NCBI RefSeq assembly: GCF_036946125.1
Contig: NZ_JAQIJT010000002.1
Span: 62,001 to 126,000, forward strand
From: Sphingomonas adhaesiva
Lineage (GTDB): Bacteria > Pseudomonadota > Alphaproteobacteria > Sphingomonadales > Sphingomonadaceae
Reading direction: 5' to 3'
Length of the DNA stretch: 64,000 nt
Below are positions 16,531 to 27,092 of this stretch, piece by piece; positions within the stretch are counted from its first letter, which is position 1; each line of letters begins with the position of its first letter. A model generated the notes under the pieces. That model did not search any database and was not told where the DNA came from. It saw only the letters and a program-made list of their open reading frames with translations. The position numbers were made by a program, and so were the translations under genes.

Positions 16531-17265
16531 TCACGCGGTCGCGCCACCATCGATGTTGAGCGTGGTGCCGGTGATGTAGCTCGCATCGGGGCCAGCGAGG
16601 AACGCGACCGCGCCGGCAATCTCCTCGACCTTGCCGTAGCGGCCGAGCGGGATCGCTTGCAGCACCTGCCCGGCGAATTCGCTGTCGGCAGGGTTCATAT
16701 CGGTATCGATCGGCCCCGGCTGTACGGTGTTAACCAGTATGTTGCGCGACGCGAGGTCCTTGGCCCAGCCGCGCGCCAGTGCCGCCACTGCTGCCTTGGA
16801 TGCACTGTAGACGGTGGTCGCAGGGAAGGCCATTTCGCCCGAGATGCTGCCGATCAGGATGATCCGCCCGCCATCGCGAAGATGCGGCAGGGCGGCGCGG
16901 ATCCCGACGTGCAGGCCCTTCACGTTGACGCCGAATTGACGGTCGTACGTCTCGTCGGTGTCTTCGGTCACGGCGGCAAACTCGGCCACACCGGCATTGT
17001 GCACGAGTATGTCGATGCCACCCAGGGCGGCGGCGGCCTGTTCGACGCCCGCCCGCTGCGAGGCCGGGTCGGCGGCATCGGCCTGGAAGGCGAAGGCGGT
17101 GCCGCCCGCACTTTCAATCGCCGCCACGGTGGCGTCGGCCGCCGCCTTGTTGCCGGCATAGGTGATCACCACGGTGGCGCCATCGGCCGCCAGCCGCTTG
17201 GCGATGGGCGAGCCGATGCCGCGCGATCCGCCGGTGACGAGCGCGCTCTTGCCCTGAAACGACAT
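16531..17265 (-). CDS. SDR-family oxidoreductase
   Basis: 244 aa, classical short-chain dehydrogenase. NAD(P) motif TGGSRGIG (about 12-19), NAG motif (HNAGVAE), catalytic Ser in GSISGE and the Y-x3-K pair in VYSASKAA. The C-terminal ITGTTLNIDGG closes a full-length protein. The ATG at 17265 is supported by GGAGAG 6 nt upstream. It is divergent from an ArsR-type regulator over a 131-bp region holding a palindrome, so it is probably that regulator's target. Substrate not predictable. Confidence 0.93.
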   Translation of the reverse strand: MSFQGKSALVTGGSRGIGSPIAKRLAADGATVVITYAGNKAAADATVAAIESAGGTAFAFQADAADPASQRAGVEQAAAALGGIDILVHNAGVAEFAAVTEDTDETYDRQFGVNVKGLHVGIRAALPHLRDGGRIILIGSISGEMAFPATTVYSASKAAVAALARGWAKDLASRNILVNTVQPGPIDTDMNPADSEFAGQVLQAIPLGRYGKVEEIAGAVAFLAGPDASYITGTTLNIDGGATA

Positions 17266-17344
17266 ATGTACTCTCCAAAAATGCTGGCCCGCGATCACGG
17301 CGTCGTGTGCTGTCGGCAGGCAGGAAATGGGATAATGCTTCAAC

Positions 17345-17363
17345 AGTTCAATAATCCCGAACT
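17345..17363. promoter_or_regulatory. Palindromic operator candidate for the ArsR-type regulator
   Basis: AGTTC at 17345-17349 and GAACT at 17359-17363 form a perfect 5-bp inverted repeat with a 9-bp, A/T-rich spacer. It sits between the divergent SDR and ArsR starts. Size and place suit an ArsR dimer site that would repress both genes. Confidence 0.5.
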
Positions 17364-17396
17364 ATCAAATCTGCCATCGTGCCCTATATTTGTCGC

Positions 17397-17708
17397 ATGC
17401 CTCGCTTCACCCATCCCCGGCTGGAGGACGTGCCGCTCGATCTGGCGCTCCACGCGTTGGCCGATCCCAATCGGCTAGGCATGGTGGCGCGGCTCGCCGC
17501 TACTGAGCGTTTGAGCTGCACCGACGCCGCGCCGTGCGAGTCCATCCCGAAAAGCACGTTGTCCAACCATCTCAAGCTGCTGCGCGCGGCGGGACTGATT
17601 GAAACCACGCAGGCCGGGCGCGAGATGATCAACACGCTGCGCCGCGCCGAATTCGACCAGCGGTTTCCCGGTCTGCTCGACGCAGTGCTCGCCAATCGGC
17701 CGGCCTGA
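17397..17708 (+). CDS. ArsR-family winged-helix regulator
   Basis: 103 aa. The helix-turn-helix reads ALADPNRLGMVARLAATERLSC, then SIPKSTLSNHLKLLRAAGLIETTQAGREMI, a typical ArsR recognition helix and wing. The metal-binding CxC motif of ArsR/SmtB sensors is not there (the region reads LSCTDAAPCES), so a redox or organic ligand is more likely than a metal. It is divergent from the SDR and its stop abuts the convergent aldo/keto reductase stop. Confidence 0.9.
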   Translation: MPRFTHPRLEDVPLDLALHALADPNRLGMVARLAATERLSCTDAAPCESIPKSTLSNHLKLLRAAGLIETTQAGREMINTLRRAEFDQRFPGLLDAVLANRPA

Positions 17709-18572
17709 TTATAGGCTGATCGCGTCGAGTTCGGTCACCGCGTCCTCGGGCAGCGTCAGCGAGGCTGCGGCGACGTTTTCGTGGAGGTGCGCGACCGACG
17801 AGGTGCCGGGGATCAACAGGATGTTGGGCGAGCGCTGGAGCAGCCAGGCCAGCGCCACTTGCATCGGTGTCGCCTCCAGCCGTGCCGCCACGTCGGAGAG
17901 CGCCGCCGACTGGAGCGGGCTGAACCCGCCGAGCGGGAAGAACGGGACATAGGCGATGCCCTCCGCCGCCAGCCCGTCGATGAAGGCATCGTCGTCGCGG
18001 TGGGCGAGGTTGTACTGGTTCTGGACGCAGGCGATCTCGGCGATGTCACGGGCTTCCTCGAACTGTGTCGGCGTCACGTTGCTGAGGCCGATATGGCGCA
18101 CCAGCCCCTGGCGTTGGAGATCCGCCACAGCCTTGAGCGGCGCGGCGAGCGATCCCTCGGCGGGGCCGTGGACATCGAACATCAGGCGCAGGTTGACGAC
18201 GTCGAGCATCTCCAGCCCGAGGTTCGTCAGATTGTCCTCGACCGCGTGAACCAGTTCGTCCGGCTCGAACGCGGGCAGCCAGGATGCATCATCGCCACGC
18301 CGCGCACCGATCTTGGTCACGATCAGCAGGTCGTCGGGGTAGGGGGCCAGCGCTTCATGGATCAGCCGGTTGGTGACGTGCGGGCCGTAGAAGTCGCTGG
18401 TGTCGATATGGTCGACCCCGGCCTCGACGGCAGCGCGCAGGACGGCGAGCGCCGCATCATGGTCGCGCGGCGGGCCGAACACGCCGGGGCCGGCGAGTTG
18501 CATCGCGCCATAGCCGAGCCGCTTCACCGCGCGTCCGGCGAAGGAAAAGGTGCCTGCCTGGTCGATCGTCAT
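17709..18572 (-). CDS. Aldo/keto reductase
   Basis: 287 aa from ATG 18572, chosen over ATG 18578 because AGGAG is correctly spaced for the former. AKR family features: LGYGAMQL, DHIDTSDFYG with the catalytic Asp and Tyr, the Lys in VTKIGARRG, HIGLSNVTPTQ, and NPH-pocket region LLIPGTSSVAHLHEN. NADPH-dependent carbonyl reduction in the cytosol. It is divergent from a LysR regulator at 18664, its probable controller. Confidence 0.93.
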   Translation of the reverse strand: MTIDQAGTFSFAGRAVKRLGYGAMQLAGPGVFGPPRDHDAALAVLRAAVEAGVDHIDTSDFYGPHVTNRLIHEALAPYPDDLLIVTKIGARRGDDASWLPAFEPDELVHAVEDNLTNLGLEMLDVVNLRLMFDVHGPAEGSLAAPLKAVADLQRQGLVRHIGLSNVTPTQFEEARDIAEIACVQNQYNLAHRDDDAFIDGLAAEGIAYVPFFPLGGFSPLQSAALSDVAARLEATPMQVALAWLLQRSPNILLIPGTSSVAHLHENVAAASLTLPEDAVTELDAISL

Positions 18573-18663
18573 CGTCATTCTCCTGTGCTGGCTGCGGGAT
18601 ACGGCTTGCGGATCATCGCGATAAGCCGGAGTGATCCGTACGGGCTGTCCGGAAAACCGAACG

Positions 18664-19560
18664 ATGAAGGCTGACCTTGCCGATCTCAACGCCTTCCTGG
18701 CGGTCGCGCAAGCGCGCGGATTCCGCGATGCGGCGCGGGTCGCCGGTTCGAGCGCGTCGACGCTCAGCGAGGCAGTACGCCGACTGGAGGCGCGGCTGGG
18801 CGTCCGACTGCTCCATCGCACCACGCGCAGCGTCGTGCCGACCGAGGTCGGGACGCGGCTCCTCGAGCGACTGGCGCCGGCGCTGGGCGAGGTCGAGTCG
18901 GCGCTCGATGTCGTCAACCTGTTCCGAGACCGGCCGGCAGGTACGCTCAGGCTCAACGTGCCGGTCAGTGCGGCGCGGTTGGTGATGCCGGCGATCCTGC
19001 CCGGCTTCCTCGCCGCCTATCCCGACATCCAGGTCGAGATCGTCGCCGAGGACGGATTCGTCGACATGGTGGCATCGGGTTGCGACGCTGGCATCCGCTA
19101 TGACGAACGGTTGGAGCAGGACATGATCGCGGTGCCGATCGGCCCACGTTTCCAGCGTTTCGCGACGGCGGCGTCTCCGGCCTATCTCGACGCACATGGG
19201 CGGCCCGGCCATCCGCGCGACCTACTGCATCATGCCTGTTTGCGTGGCCGGTTTACAAGCGGGGCGCTGACCAGCCCATGGGAGTTTGAGCGCTCGGGCG
19301 AGATCGTGCGGATCGAACCACAGGGGCCGCTGATCGCCAGCGTGGCTGGCGCGGCGGATTTGCTGGTTGATGTCGCGGTCGCGGGAGGTGGGATAGTCTC
19401 GCTATTCGAGGACTGGCTTCGGCCGGCGCTCGACCGCAGCGCACTTGAAGCGGTGCTGCCGGAATGGTGGCAGTCCTTCTCGGGCCCGTTCCTCTACTAT
19501 TCTGGCCGCCGCCTTGTGCCCCCGCCGCTGCGCGCGTTTCTCGATTTCATTCACAGCTAG
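18664..19560 (+). CDS. LysR-family regulator
   Basis: 298 aa. The N-terminal HTH is complete: LADLNAFLAVAQARGFRDAAR, then SASTLSEAVRRLEARLGVRLLHRTTRSVV. A LysR substrate-binding domain follows (RLNVPVSAARLVMPAILPGFLAAYPDIQVEI). It is divergent from the aldo/keto reductase with a 91-bp gap, the usual layout for a LysR regulator and its target. Inducer unknown. Confidence 0.92.
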   Translation: MKADLADLNAFLAVAQARGFRDAARVAGSSASTLSEAVRRLEARLGVRLLHRTTRSVVPTEVGTRLLERLAPALGEVESALDVVNLFRDRPAGTLRLNVPVSAARLVMPAILPGFLAAYPDIQVEIVAEDGFVDMVASGCDAGIRYDERLEQDMIAVPIGPRFQRFATAASPAYLDAHGRPGHPRDLLHHACLRGRFTSGALTSPWEFERSGEIVRIEPQGPLIASVAGAADLLVDVAVAGGGIVSLFEDWLRPALDRSALEAVLPEWWQSFSGPFLYYSGRRLVPPPLRAFLDFIHS

Positions 19561-19627
19561 GGCGCTTCAGCGGGCCCTGACAATGCGTCGGGTAGCGGCG
19601 TACTCCGAAGAGTGAAAAATCAAGCGC

Positions 19628-19640
19628 GGGGGGGGGGGGG
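19628..19640 (+). repeat. Run of 13 G residues
   Basis: A homopolymeric G tract in the 228-bp gap between the LysR gene and the photolyase, about 150 bp before the photolyase start. The rest of this gap holds nothing I can name apart from the AAGGAG site before 19789. Such tracts slip in replication and in sequencing; the true length may differ. Confidence 0.8.
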
Positions 19641-19788
19641 CGGCAATTGGCCTGCTCTCCAGCTGGATGAACGGCGGAAGTCGGCGAGCAAGTATTAGTC
19701 GCGGAATGGCGGGTTTTGGGTCTCAGCACGGCTAAGGTGAGCGGCTTTCGCTTCTGCGGCGTTGACGCTGAAGCAAGGAGAACGTTTA

Positions 19789-21255
19789 GTGACCGCCAAG
19801 GTCCTCACCGAAACGTGGAACGAGGCGCCGCGAGTGCGCTTGCTCGCCGATAGACGTGTGGTTCAAGATGGCCGCTACGTCCTCTGCTGGCTGCAGCAGG
19901 CACTGCGTGCCCGAGACAATCCAGTCGTGGACGCAGCAGTCCGTCTGGGAAATGCGCTAGGCCTACCCGTCCTGGTCTATCACGGCGTGCGGGAGGATTA
20001 CCCTTACGCGTCTGATCGGCTGCACCGGTTCATCCTGGGTGCGAGTGTCGATCTCGCCGCCGGTTGTTGCGAGCGAGGGCTCGCGTGCGTGCAGCACGTC
20101 GACCGCGCCGAACGACGAGAAAAGGGGTTGGTCCATCGCCTCGCCGAAGAAGCTGCGGCGGTGGTGCTGGAAGATCACCCGACCTTTGTCGCGCGATGGC
20201 AAGCGGAGCGCGTCGCCGCGCGGGCTAAGGTGGCGGTATTCGCCGTCAACGCCGCCTGCCTGGTGCCGCCGGTGTTGATCGGCGACGATGTTCGCGGCCG
20301 ATCCGGTTTCCTGCGGCGGCACGAGCCGGAGCGCAATGCCTGGTCGACGTGGAACGACGAGACATCCGACGTGGGGCCTTACACGGGTGACCTGCCGTTC
20401 ACGCCCGACCTGCTCGAGAAGATCAATCTCGACGATCTGGTCGCTAGTCTCGACATCGACCATTCCCTACCGGTCAGCGAAATGCATCCGCCAGGCCGCG
20501 TCGCAGCGAGCGAGCGTCTCGCCCGATTGGTGACCGAGGTCCTGCCTGTCTACGCCGCATCCCGGAACGATGCCACACGGAGCGAGGGCGCCAGCGGCCT
20601 CTCGCCATACCTGCACTTCGGCGTACTCGGCCCACGCGAGATCATGGCGGCCGTGAACACCGCCTCGGCAGGCGGACAGCATAAGCGCAAGTTCGCAGAC
20701 GAGCTGCTCGGCTGGCGAGAATGGTTCCACTATCAGGCCAGGCAGCTGGCGGCGCCGGAGCGATACGATCGCGTCGCTGACTGGGCCCGCCGCACGCTCG
20801 CCGACCACGCCGTCGATCCTCGCCCGGAGATGGAGACGCTCACTGCGATGTTGGCGGGCGAGACGAGCGATGAGACATGGAATGCGTGTCAGCGGCAGTT
20901 CCTCATCGATGGCTGGATGCACAACAACCTCCGCATGTACTGGGGCAAGCGGATCATCGCGATGACGGGCAGCCCAGAGGCCGCATGGGCCACCGCCTGC
21001 TACCTCAACGATCGGCTCAGCCTCGACGGTCGTGATCCCAGCACCTACGGCAACATCGCCGCCATGTTCGCCGGATCGCCGTCCGATCGAGAAAGACGAA
21101 TCTACGGGCGTGTGGCCACCCGCAGCGACGGTTCCACGCGAAAGAGAGAGGGCGGCGACGCATGGCTCGCTGCGTCAGCGATCCGAGCAGCGCCAACGCC
21201 GGTTCTCGGAAACGTGCCGGTGGACCCGTATCTCACCGGTGCGCCGGCGATCTAG
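19789..21255 (+). CDS. Class II-type CPD photolyase
   Basis: 488 aa from GTG 19789, which has AAGGAG 8 nt upstream; a TTG at 19762 has none. Residues 25-190 form the N-terminal alpha/beta photolyase domain (GRYVLCWLQQALRARDNP). The FAD domain carries GLSPYLHFG, FADELLGWREWFHYQARQ, and WMHNNLRMYWGKRI followed by YLNDRLSLDGRDPSTYGNIA. These are class II hallmarks. Light-driven repair of cyclobutane pyrimidine dimers in DNA. Monocistronic. Confidence 0.9.
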   Translation: MTAKVLTETWNEAPRVRLLADRRVVQDGRYVLCWLQQALRARDNPVVDAAVRLGNALGLPVLVYHGVREDYPYASDRLHRFILGASVDLAAGCCERGLACVQHVDRAERREKGLVHRLAEEAAAVVLEDHPTFVARWQAERVAARAKVAVFAVNAACLVPPVLIGDDVRGRSGFLRRHEPERNAWSTWNDETSDVGPYTGDLPFTPDLLEKINLDDLVASLDIDHSLPVSEMHPPGRVAASERLARLVTEVLPVYAASRNDATRSEGASGLSPYLHFGVLGPREIMAAVNTASAGGQHKRKFADELLGWREWFHYQARQLAAPERYDRVADWARRTLADHAVDPRPEMETLTAMLAGETSDETWNACQRQFLIDGWMHNNLRMYWGKRIIAMTGSPEAAWATACYLNDRLSLDGRDPSTYGNIAAMFAGSPSDRERRIYGRVATRSDGSTRKREGGDAWLAASAIRAAPTPVLGNVPVDPYLTGAPAI

Positions 21256-21409
21256 GCACTACGTCAAAGCGCGATCACCAGAGTCGATTTCAACGAACGA
21301 CCGCTCTCGGGAAGCGGCCTTAAATCGTTGAATGTCCGGGTCTGGGTCCTCTTTGCCACCATCAGCTGATCACAGTGTCTCGTAGTACCGGTCGAGATCC
21401 AAGCCATAG

Positions 21410-22306
21410 TCACAGCGCCATGGTCGCTGTTGGTGCGGCCTGGAGCCGTTCGATGTCGGCACGGGGAGGCGCACCGAACAGTCGCCTGTATTCGCGGCTA
21501 AATTGCGATGGGCTCTCATAGCCGACGGCGAATCCTGCCGTGCTCGCCGTGGCGCCGCCTGCCAGCATCAGGCGTCTGGCCTCCTGCAACCGCAGCTGTT
21601 TCTGATACTCCAGCGGCGTCATACGGGTGATCGCCTTGAAATGTGCGTGGAGCGAGGAGGGGCTCATGCCGGCCTCGGCTGCGACGTCGTGGATGCGGAT
21701 CGGCGCATCGAACTGGCGGCGGATGGCGGCGATCGCGCGGCTGACCTGATTAAGATGGCTGCCAGCGGTCGCGACGTGGCGAAGCATGGGTCCGTGCGGA
21801 CCGGTGAGCAGACGGTAAAGAATTTCGCGCTCTATCAGCGGCGCCAGCGGGCGGATCGTATCGGGTCGGTCGAGCAGCCCAACTAGTCGGCATGCCGCAT
21901 CAATCAGGTCGGGATCGCCGGGGTAGACTCCGAGCACCGGCAGATCGGTACGAGCTGCCCCGCCGCCCTCGCTTGCCATCAGATCGGCCAGCATCGCGGT
22001 ATCGAGATCGATCTTGCAGCAGAGATAGGGTCGCTCGGGACTTGCCTCGAGCACATGACCGACGAGCGGCAAGTCGACCGAGACGAGGAGGTAATGCGCC
22101 GCATCGTAGACAAGGCTGTGCTCCCCGATCGACACGCGCTTCGAACCTTGGGCGATCAGGCAAAGCGAGGCTTCGTAGACGGCAGGCGTCGGGGTGCTCG
22201 GCGCGTCGGCCCGGATCAGCGACACACGCGACATCGCCGTGGTGCAAATACCTGTGTTGACGACGTGCCGATCGATGACGGCGGCGAGTTCGGCGATCCG
22301 ATCCAT
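21410..22306 (-). CDS. AraC-family regulator
   Basis: 298 aa. An N-terminal AraC_N-type domain (TPAVYEASLCLIAQGSKRV ... YLLVSVDLPLVGHV) precedes the double HTH (IRIHDVAAEAGMSPSSLHAHFKAIT, then STAGFAVGYESPSQFSREYRRLFG). I prefer ATG 22306 to 22342 because of a GGAAGAG site. It is divergent from the SDR at 22455, probably its target, as is common for this subfamily. Confidence 0.9.
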   Translation of the reverse strand: MDRIAELAAVIDRHVVNTGICTTAMSRVSLIRADAPSTPTPAVYEASLCLIAQGSKRVSIGEHSLVYDAAHYLLVSVDLPLVGHVLEASPERPYLCCKIDLDTAMLADLMASEGGGAARTDLPVLGVYPGDPDLIDAACRLVGLLDRPDTIRPLAPLIEREILYRLLTGPHGPMLRHVATAGSHLNQVSRAIAAIRRQFDAPIRIHDVAAEAGMSPSSLHAHFKAITRMTPLEYQKQLRLQEARRLMLAGGATASTAGFAVGYESPSQFSREYRRLFGAPPRADIERLQAAPTATMAL

Positions 22307-22454
22307 GCCGATAACTCTTCCCCACTCGCCCGTCGGGAGCAAGGCTCAGGCCCGGATCCTGGAGGATCGTGCAAGCCATCAGGGCGATCGGTCTACCGCC
22401 TGAGACGGGCGATGGACCATCTGCGCCCGGTCACTGCAACGGAAGGACTGCATC

Positions 22455-23180
22455 ATGGCAGGATATATCGACAAGGTCGTCCTCATCACCGGCGCGTCGA
22501 GCGGGATCGGCGAAGCTACTACGCGCGAACTGGCTGCGACCCGCGCGCGGCTATTCATCGGCGCGCGTCGCGCAGAGCGCCTGAAGGCACTGGCCGAGGA
22601 GTTGGGCGATGCCGTCTCCTGGTGCGAGCTCGACGTTACCGACGGCGCCCATTTCGACGCGTTCGTCGAGGCCGCCGCGGCCCGCTTCGGGCGTGTCGAC
22701 GTATTGGTGAACAATGCGGGCGTGATGCCGCTATCGCCGCTCGCTGCGCTCAAGCGCGACGAGTGGAAGCGGATGGTCGACGTCAACATCCACGGCGTCC
22801 TCAATGGCATCGCCGCGGTCCTGCCGCGGTTCGTGGCGCAGCGGAGCGGCCATGTCGTCAATGTCGCCTCGGTCGCTGCGCACATGGTGATGCCGACCGC
22901 CGCGGTTTATTGCGCCACCAAGCATGCCGTGCGCGCCATTACCGAGGGGCTGCGGCAGGAGCATGACCAGGTCCGCTCAACTTTGATCTCGCCGGGCGTC
23001 GTCGCGACCGAGTTGGGTCATGACATCACCGATCCGGAGGTCGCTGCGGCACTGACTGGATGGCGGAAGAAGTCGCTGACACCGGACGCGATCGCACGCG
23101 CCGTTCGCTACGCCATCGAGCAGCCAGAGGGTGTCGACATCAACGAGGTGATCGTACGCCCAACCGCAGCGGACATGTGA
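22455..23180 (+). CDS. SDR-family oxidoreductase
   Basis: 241 aa with GGAAGGA before the ATG. Motifs: ITGASSGIGEA, VNNAGVMPL, Ser in NVASVAAH, and YCATKHA (catalytic Tyr/Lys). The C-terminal STLISPGVVATELGHDI fits the SDR subgroup near YdfG-like reductases. Cytosolic NAD(P)H-dependent carbonyl reduction or alcohol oxidation; substrate unknown. Divergent from the AraC regulator. Confidence 0.93.
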   Translation: MAGYIDKVVLITGASSGIGEATTRELAATRARLFIGARRAERLKALAEELGDAVSWCELDVTDGAHFDAFVEAAAARFGRVDVLVNNAGVMPLSPLAALKRDEWKRMVDVNIHGVLNGIAAVLPRFVAQRSGHVVNVASVAAHMVMPTAAVYCATKHAVRAITEGLRQEHDQVRSTLISPGVVATELGHDITDPEVAAALTGWRKKSLTPDAIARAVRYAIEQPEGVDINEVIVRPTAADM

Positions 23181-23532
23181 ATGCGGGGGCTCTGCCTCGC
23201 GATCAGGCCGTCGATCTACGCACAAGAAAAGCGAAGGGCCGCCCCGGAGGGACGGCCCTTCCATTGTCGGCCGGAGCCGGCGATTGTTCAGGCAAGAATC
23301 CGACCCGCAGAAGCGATCATGCGCTCACCTGTTGCCGATGCCGGCGTATGACAATGAGACATCTGACCACCTCCTTTCCGTTGTTGACGATCGATGGAAG
23401 ATGGCCCTGCTGCCGGTGTATTCAAGGCCCACGTCGGGGCTGGCCCATCAGCAGCCCCATGCCACTGAGTGATCGATGTTGTCCCGCACGTAGAAAAGTA
23501 GATGATACTCGGTTCTGGGGGAGAGCGCAGGT
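23181..23532. other. Intergenic between SDR and TolA-like gene
   Basis: 352 bp where two convergent genes end. Apart from the hairpin at 23233-23261 I see no gene; the short open frames lack start signals and protein-like composition. Confidence 0.6.
23233..23261 (+). terminator. Hairpin terminator after the SDR gene
   Basis: GAAGGGCCG (23233-23241) pairs perfectly with CGGCCCTTC (23253-23261) across an 11-nt loop, 52 bp after the SDR stop. The U-tract is poor (CCATTGT), so it may act weakly or from both sides. Confidence 0.55.
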
Positions 23533-24084
23533 TTACGTCTGCTTCCATTGCTCAATGGCGCTTCTGTAGTCCGCCTCCGCGGAGGCGCGTCTCTCCTCGA
23601 GTTCCTTCATTCTTCCCGCGTGCTCGCCTTCAAGCGCACGGCGGACCCGGCGAACTTCGGCTTCGCGCTCTTCCAGTTCGCGTCTCTGCTCCGCATAGGC
23701 GAGTTCGGCCACTCTCACTGCCTCCACGGCGGCATCAAGCTTCTTCCGGCTGGGCGGAGGAACGGGCCTGCGCTTGTTCTTTGCGGCAGGTGTCGCTGTG
23801 CGACGATCGGCATTCTTGCTACGCAATTTGGCTGGTTTTATTGGCGCCTCCGGTAACGCGGCGAGATGGTCAGCCATGGTGCCGCGAGCTTTACGAATGA
23901 CCTCGCCGGGGCGGGACAGCGGCTCCTCCATGAGTTTGGGGTCCAGCACCTCTTCCGCCATGCCGCGAGTGAAGAGGTTTGCTGTCGCTCCCCACGCTGT
24001 GAGAGCAGCCTTCTGGCTGGGTGCTGCAACATAGGCATCGTGGAAACCAATTGACGTTCGAAAGACCTTGAGCTTGCGTGGCAT
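23533..24084 (-). CDS. TolA-like coiled-coil protein of unknown function
   Basis: 183 aa. A folded N-terminus (KVFRTSIGFHDAYVAAPSQKAALTAWG ... NLFTRGMAEEVLDPKLMEEPLSRPGEVI) is followed by a basic Pro/Lys linker. A long charged coiled coil runs through the last 70 residues (LEEREAEVRRVRRALEGEHAG). Proteins of this layout are common in sphingomonads and often labelled TolA-like, because of the coiled coil and not because of real homology to TolA. No TM helix. Monocistronic. Confidence 0.75.
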   Translation of the reverse strand: MPRKLKVFRTSIGFHDAYVAAPSQKAALTAWGATANLFTRGMAEEVLDPKLMEEPLSRPGEVIRKARGTMADHLAALPEAPIKPAKLRSKNADRRTATPAAKNKRRPVPPPSRKKLDAAVEAVRVAELAYAEQRRELEEREAEVRRVRRALEGEHAGRMKELEERRASAEADYRSAIEQWKQT

Positions 24085-24126
24085 CTGACGAAAACGCTCG
24101 TACGACCGAACGGTAGCAGGACCTCC

Positions 24127-24315
24127 ATGCTCAAACTCAAGGCGAAGCGGATTGCTGTCCGCAACGCAGAATCTGCGATGGCTTTGGCCGGGATAACGGC
24201 CTCCGTCGTCGCACTGGACGACGAGGATCTGCTTGATCTCGCCGACATATTCGCTCGCGGATCCGATACGCCGCTGGGTTCGATCGCGAGGACCGAGATG
24301 GCGCGGCGGGGTATC

Positions 24316-24324
<9 letters not shown>
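24127..24324 (+). CDS. Small hypothetical protein
   Basis: 65 aa, helical, moderately acidic, with DDEDLLDLADIFARGSD and a basic N-terminus. No family recognised. Its last 9 bp overlap the 3' end of the convergent serine recombinase, so it may be cargo of the same mobile module. Composition is protein-like, but start evidence is limited. Confidence 0.5.
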
Positions 24325-25771
<1,447 letters not shown>

Positions 25772-25821
25772 TGAACCGCGCCGGGTTTGCCGGAGGCCCC
25801 AACTCCTGAGAGGAAGGGGCT

Positions 25822-26148
25822 ATGACGAGCAAGACGACGAACAAGTTTTCTCCTGAGGTGCGCGCGCGTGCAGTGCGGATGGTGCTGGACCATGAGAAGG
25901 ATCACGCGTCGCGTTGGGCCGCGGTGGTGTCGATCGCGGCGAAGATCGGGTGTGCGGGGCAGACGCTGCACGAGTGGGTAAAGAAGGCCGAGGTCGATAG
26001 CGGGATGCGCGCCGGGGTGCCGAGCGACGTCGTCGACCGAATGAAGGCACTGGAGCGGGAGAACCGCGAACTGCGCCAAGCCAACGAGATCCTGCGCAAG
26101 GCGTCGGCGTATTTTGCGATGGCGGAGCTCGACCGCCGAGCGAAGTGA
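25822..26148 (+). CDS. IS3 OrfA (HTH protein)
   Basis: 108 aa. HTH_Tnp_1 type: NKFSPEVRARAVRMVLDH ... GCAGQTLHEWVKKAE, then a leucine-zipper-like helix (MKALERENRELRQANEILRKA). It binds the IS ends and is usually joined to OrfB by frameshifting. Its stop overlaps the OrfB start. Confidence 0.95.
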   Translation: MTSKTTNKFSPEVRARAVRMVLDHEKDHASRWAAVVSIAAKIGCAGQTLHEWVKKAEVDSGMRAGVPSDVVDRMKALERENRELRQANEILRKASAYFAMAELDRRAK

Positions 26149-27053
26149 TGGTGTCGTTCATCGACGCGCATCGCGAGGTGTACGGGGTCGAGCCGATCTG
26201 CCGGGTCCTGCCGATCGCCCCATCCACCTACCATGCCCATGTAGCGAGCAGGATTGAGCCGACCAGAAGGTCGGCTCGGGCTCAGCGTGACGATGCGCTT
26301 GGGCCGGAGGTGCGCCGCGCGTTCGAGCAGAACTTTCGCGTCTACGGCGTGCGCAAGGTCTGGCGGCAGCTGCGGCGCGAAGGGTTCGACGTCGCCCGCT
26401 GCACCGTTGCCCGCCTGATGCGGGCGATGGGTCTGGCCGGCGTGATCCGCGGCAAGCCGGTCCGCACCACCGTCAGCGACCGGACGGCGCCATGCCCGCT
26501 AGACCGGGTCAACCGGCAGTTCCGTGCACCGGCGCCGAACATGCTCTGGGTGTCGGACTTCACCTACGTCGCGACTTGGGCGGGCTTTGTCTACGTCGCC
26601 TTCGTCATCGACACCTACGCTCGCCGGATCGTTGGCTGGCGCGCCAGCCGGAGCGCACATGCCGGCTTCGTCCTGGATGCGCTCGAGCAGGCGCTACATG
26701 ACCGACGACCGATGCGGGGTGGCGGCCTCGTCCACCATTCCGACCGCGGCAGCCAGTACGTGTCCATCAAGTACACCGAGCGCCTGGCCGAAGCGGGCAT
26801 CGAGCCGTCGGTCGGAAGCGTCGGCGACAGCTACGACAACGCTTTGGCGGAAACCATCAACGGCCTCTACAAGGCCGAGGTGATCCACCACCGCGGCCCT
26901 TGGCGCAGCTTCGAGGCGGTCGAGTACGCCACGCTGGAATGGGTGGACTGGTTCAATCATCGCCGGCTGCTCGAGCCTATCGGCAACATCCCGCCCGCCG
27001 AAGCCGAAGAGCAATACTATGCTGCCGCGGACATCATCCCTATGGCGGCGTGA
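26148..27053 (+). CDS. IS3 OrfB transposase (DDE)
   Basis: 301 aa from ATG 26148 (a GTG one codon earlier is also possible), sharing a TGATG junction with orfA. HTH_21 region followed by an rve core with all acidic residues: WVSDFTYVATW (Asp), VHHSDRGSQYVS (Asp) and DNALAETINGLYKAEVI (Glu). Full length. Catalyses cut-and-copy transposition of the element. Confidence 0.95.
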   Translation: MVSFIDAHREVYGVEPICRVLPIAPSTYHAHVASRIEPTRRSARAQRDDALGPEVRRAFEQNFRVYGVRKVWRQLRREGFDVARCTVARLMRAMGLAGVIRGKPVRTTVSDRTAPCPLDRVNRQFRAPAPNMLWVSDFTYVATWAGFVYVAFVIDTYARRIVGWRASRSAHAGFVLDALEQALHDRRPMRGGGLVHHSDRGSQYVSIKYTERLAEAGIEPSVGSVGDSYDNALAETINGLYKAEVIHHRGPWRSFEAVEYATLEWVDWFNHRRLLEPIGNIPPAEAEEQYYAAADIIPMAA

Positions 27054-27092
27054 CTCACATCCAACGGCCTCCGGCAAACCCGGCGCGGTTCA

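Larger units (their letters stand above)
25772..27092 (+). mobile_element. Intact IS3-family element with 27-bp inverted repeats
   Basis: 1321 bp, begins TG and ends CA. The terminal repeats are perfect for 27 bp (TGAACCGCGCCGGG... and its complement). A 3-bp target duplication, ATC, lies at 25769-25771 and 27093-27095. It carries orfA and orfB in overlapping frames, both undamaged, so it may still move. It sits inside the serine recombinase gene in the opposite orientation. Confidence 0.95.
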
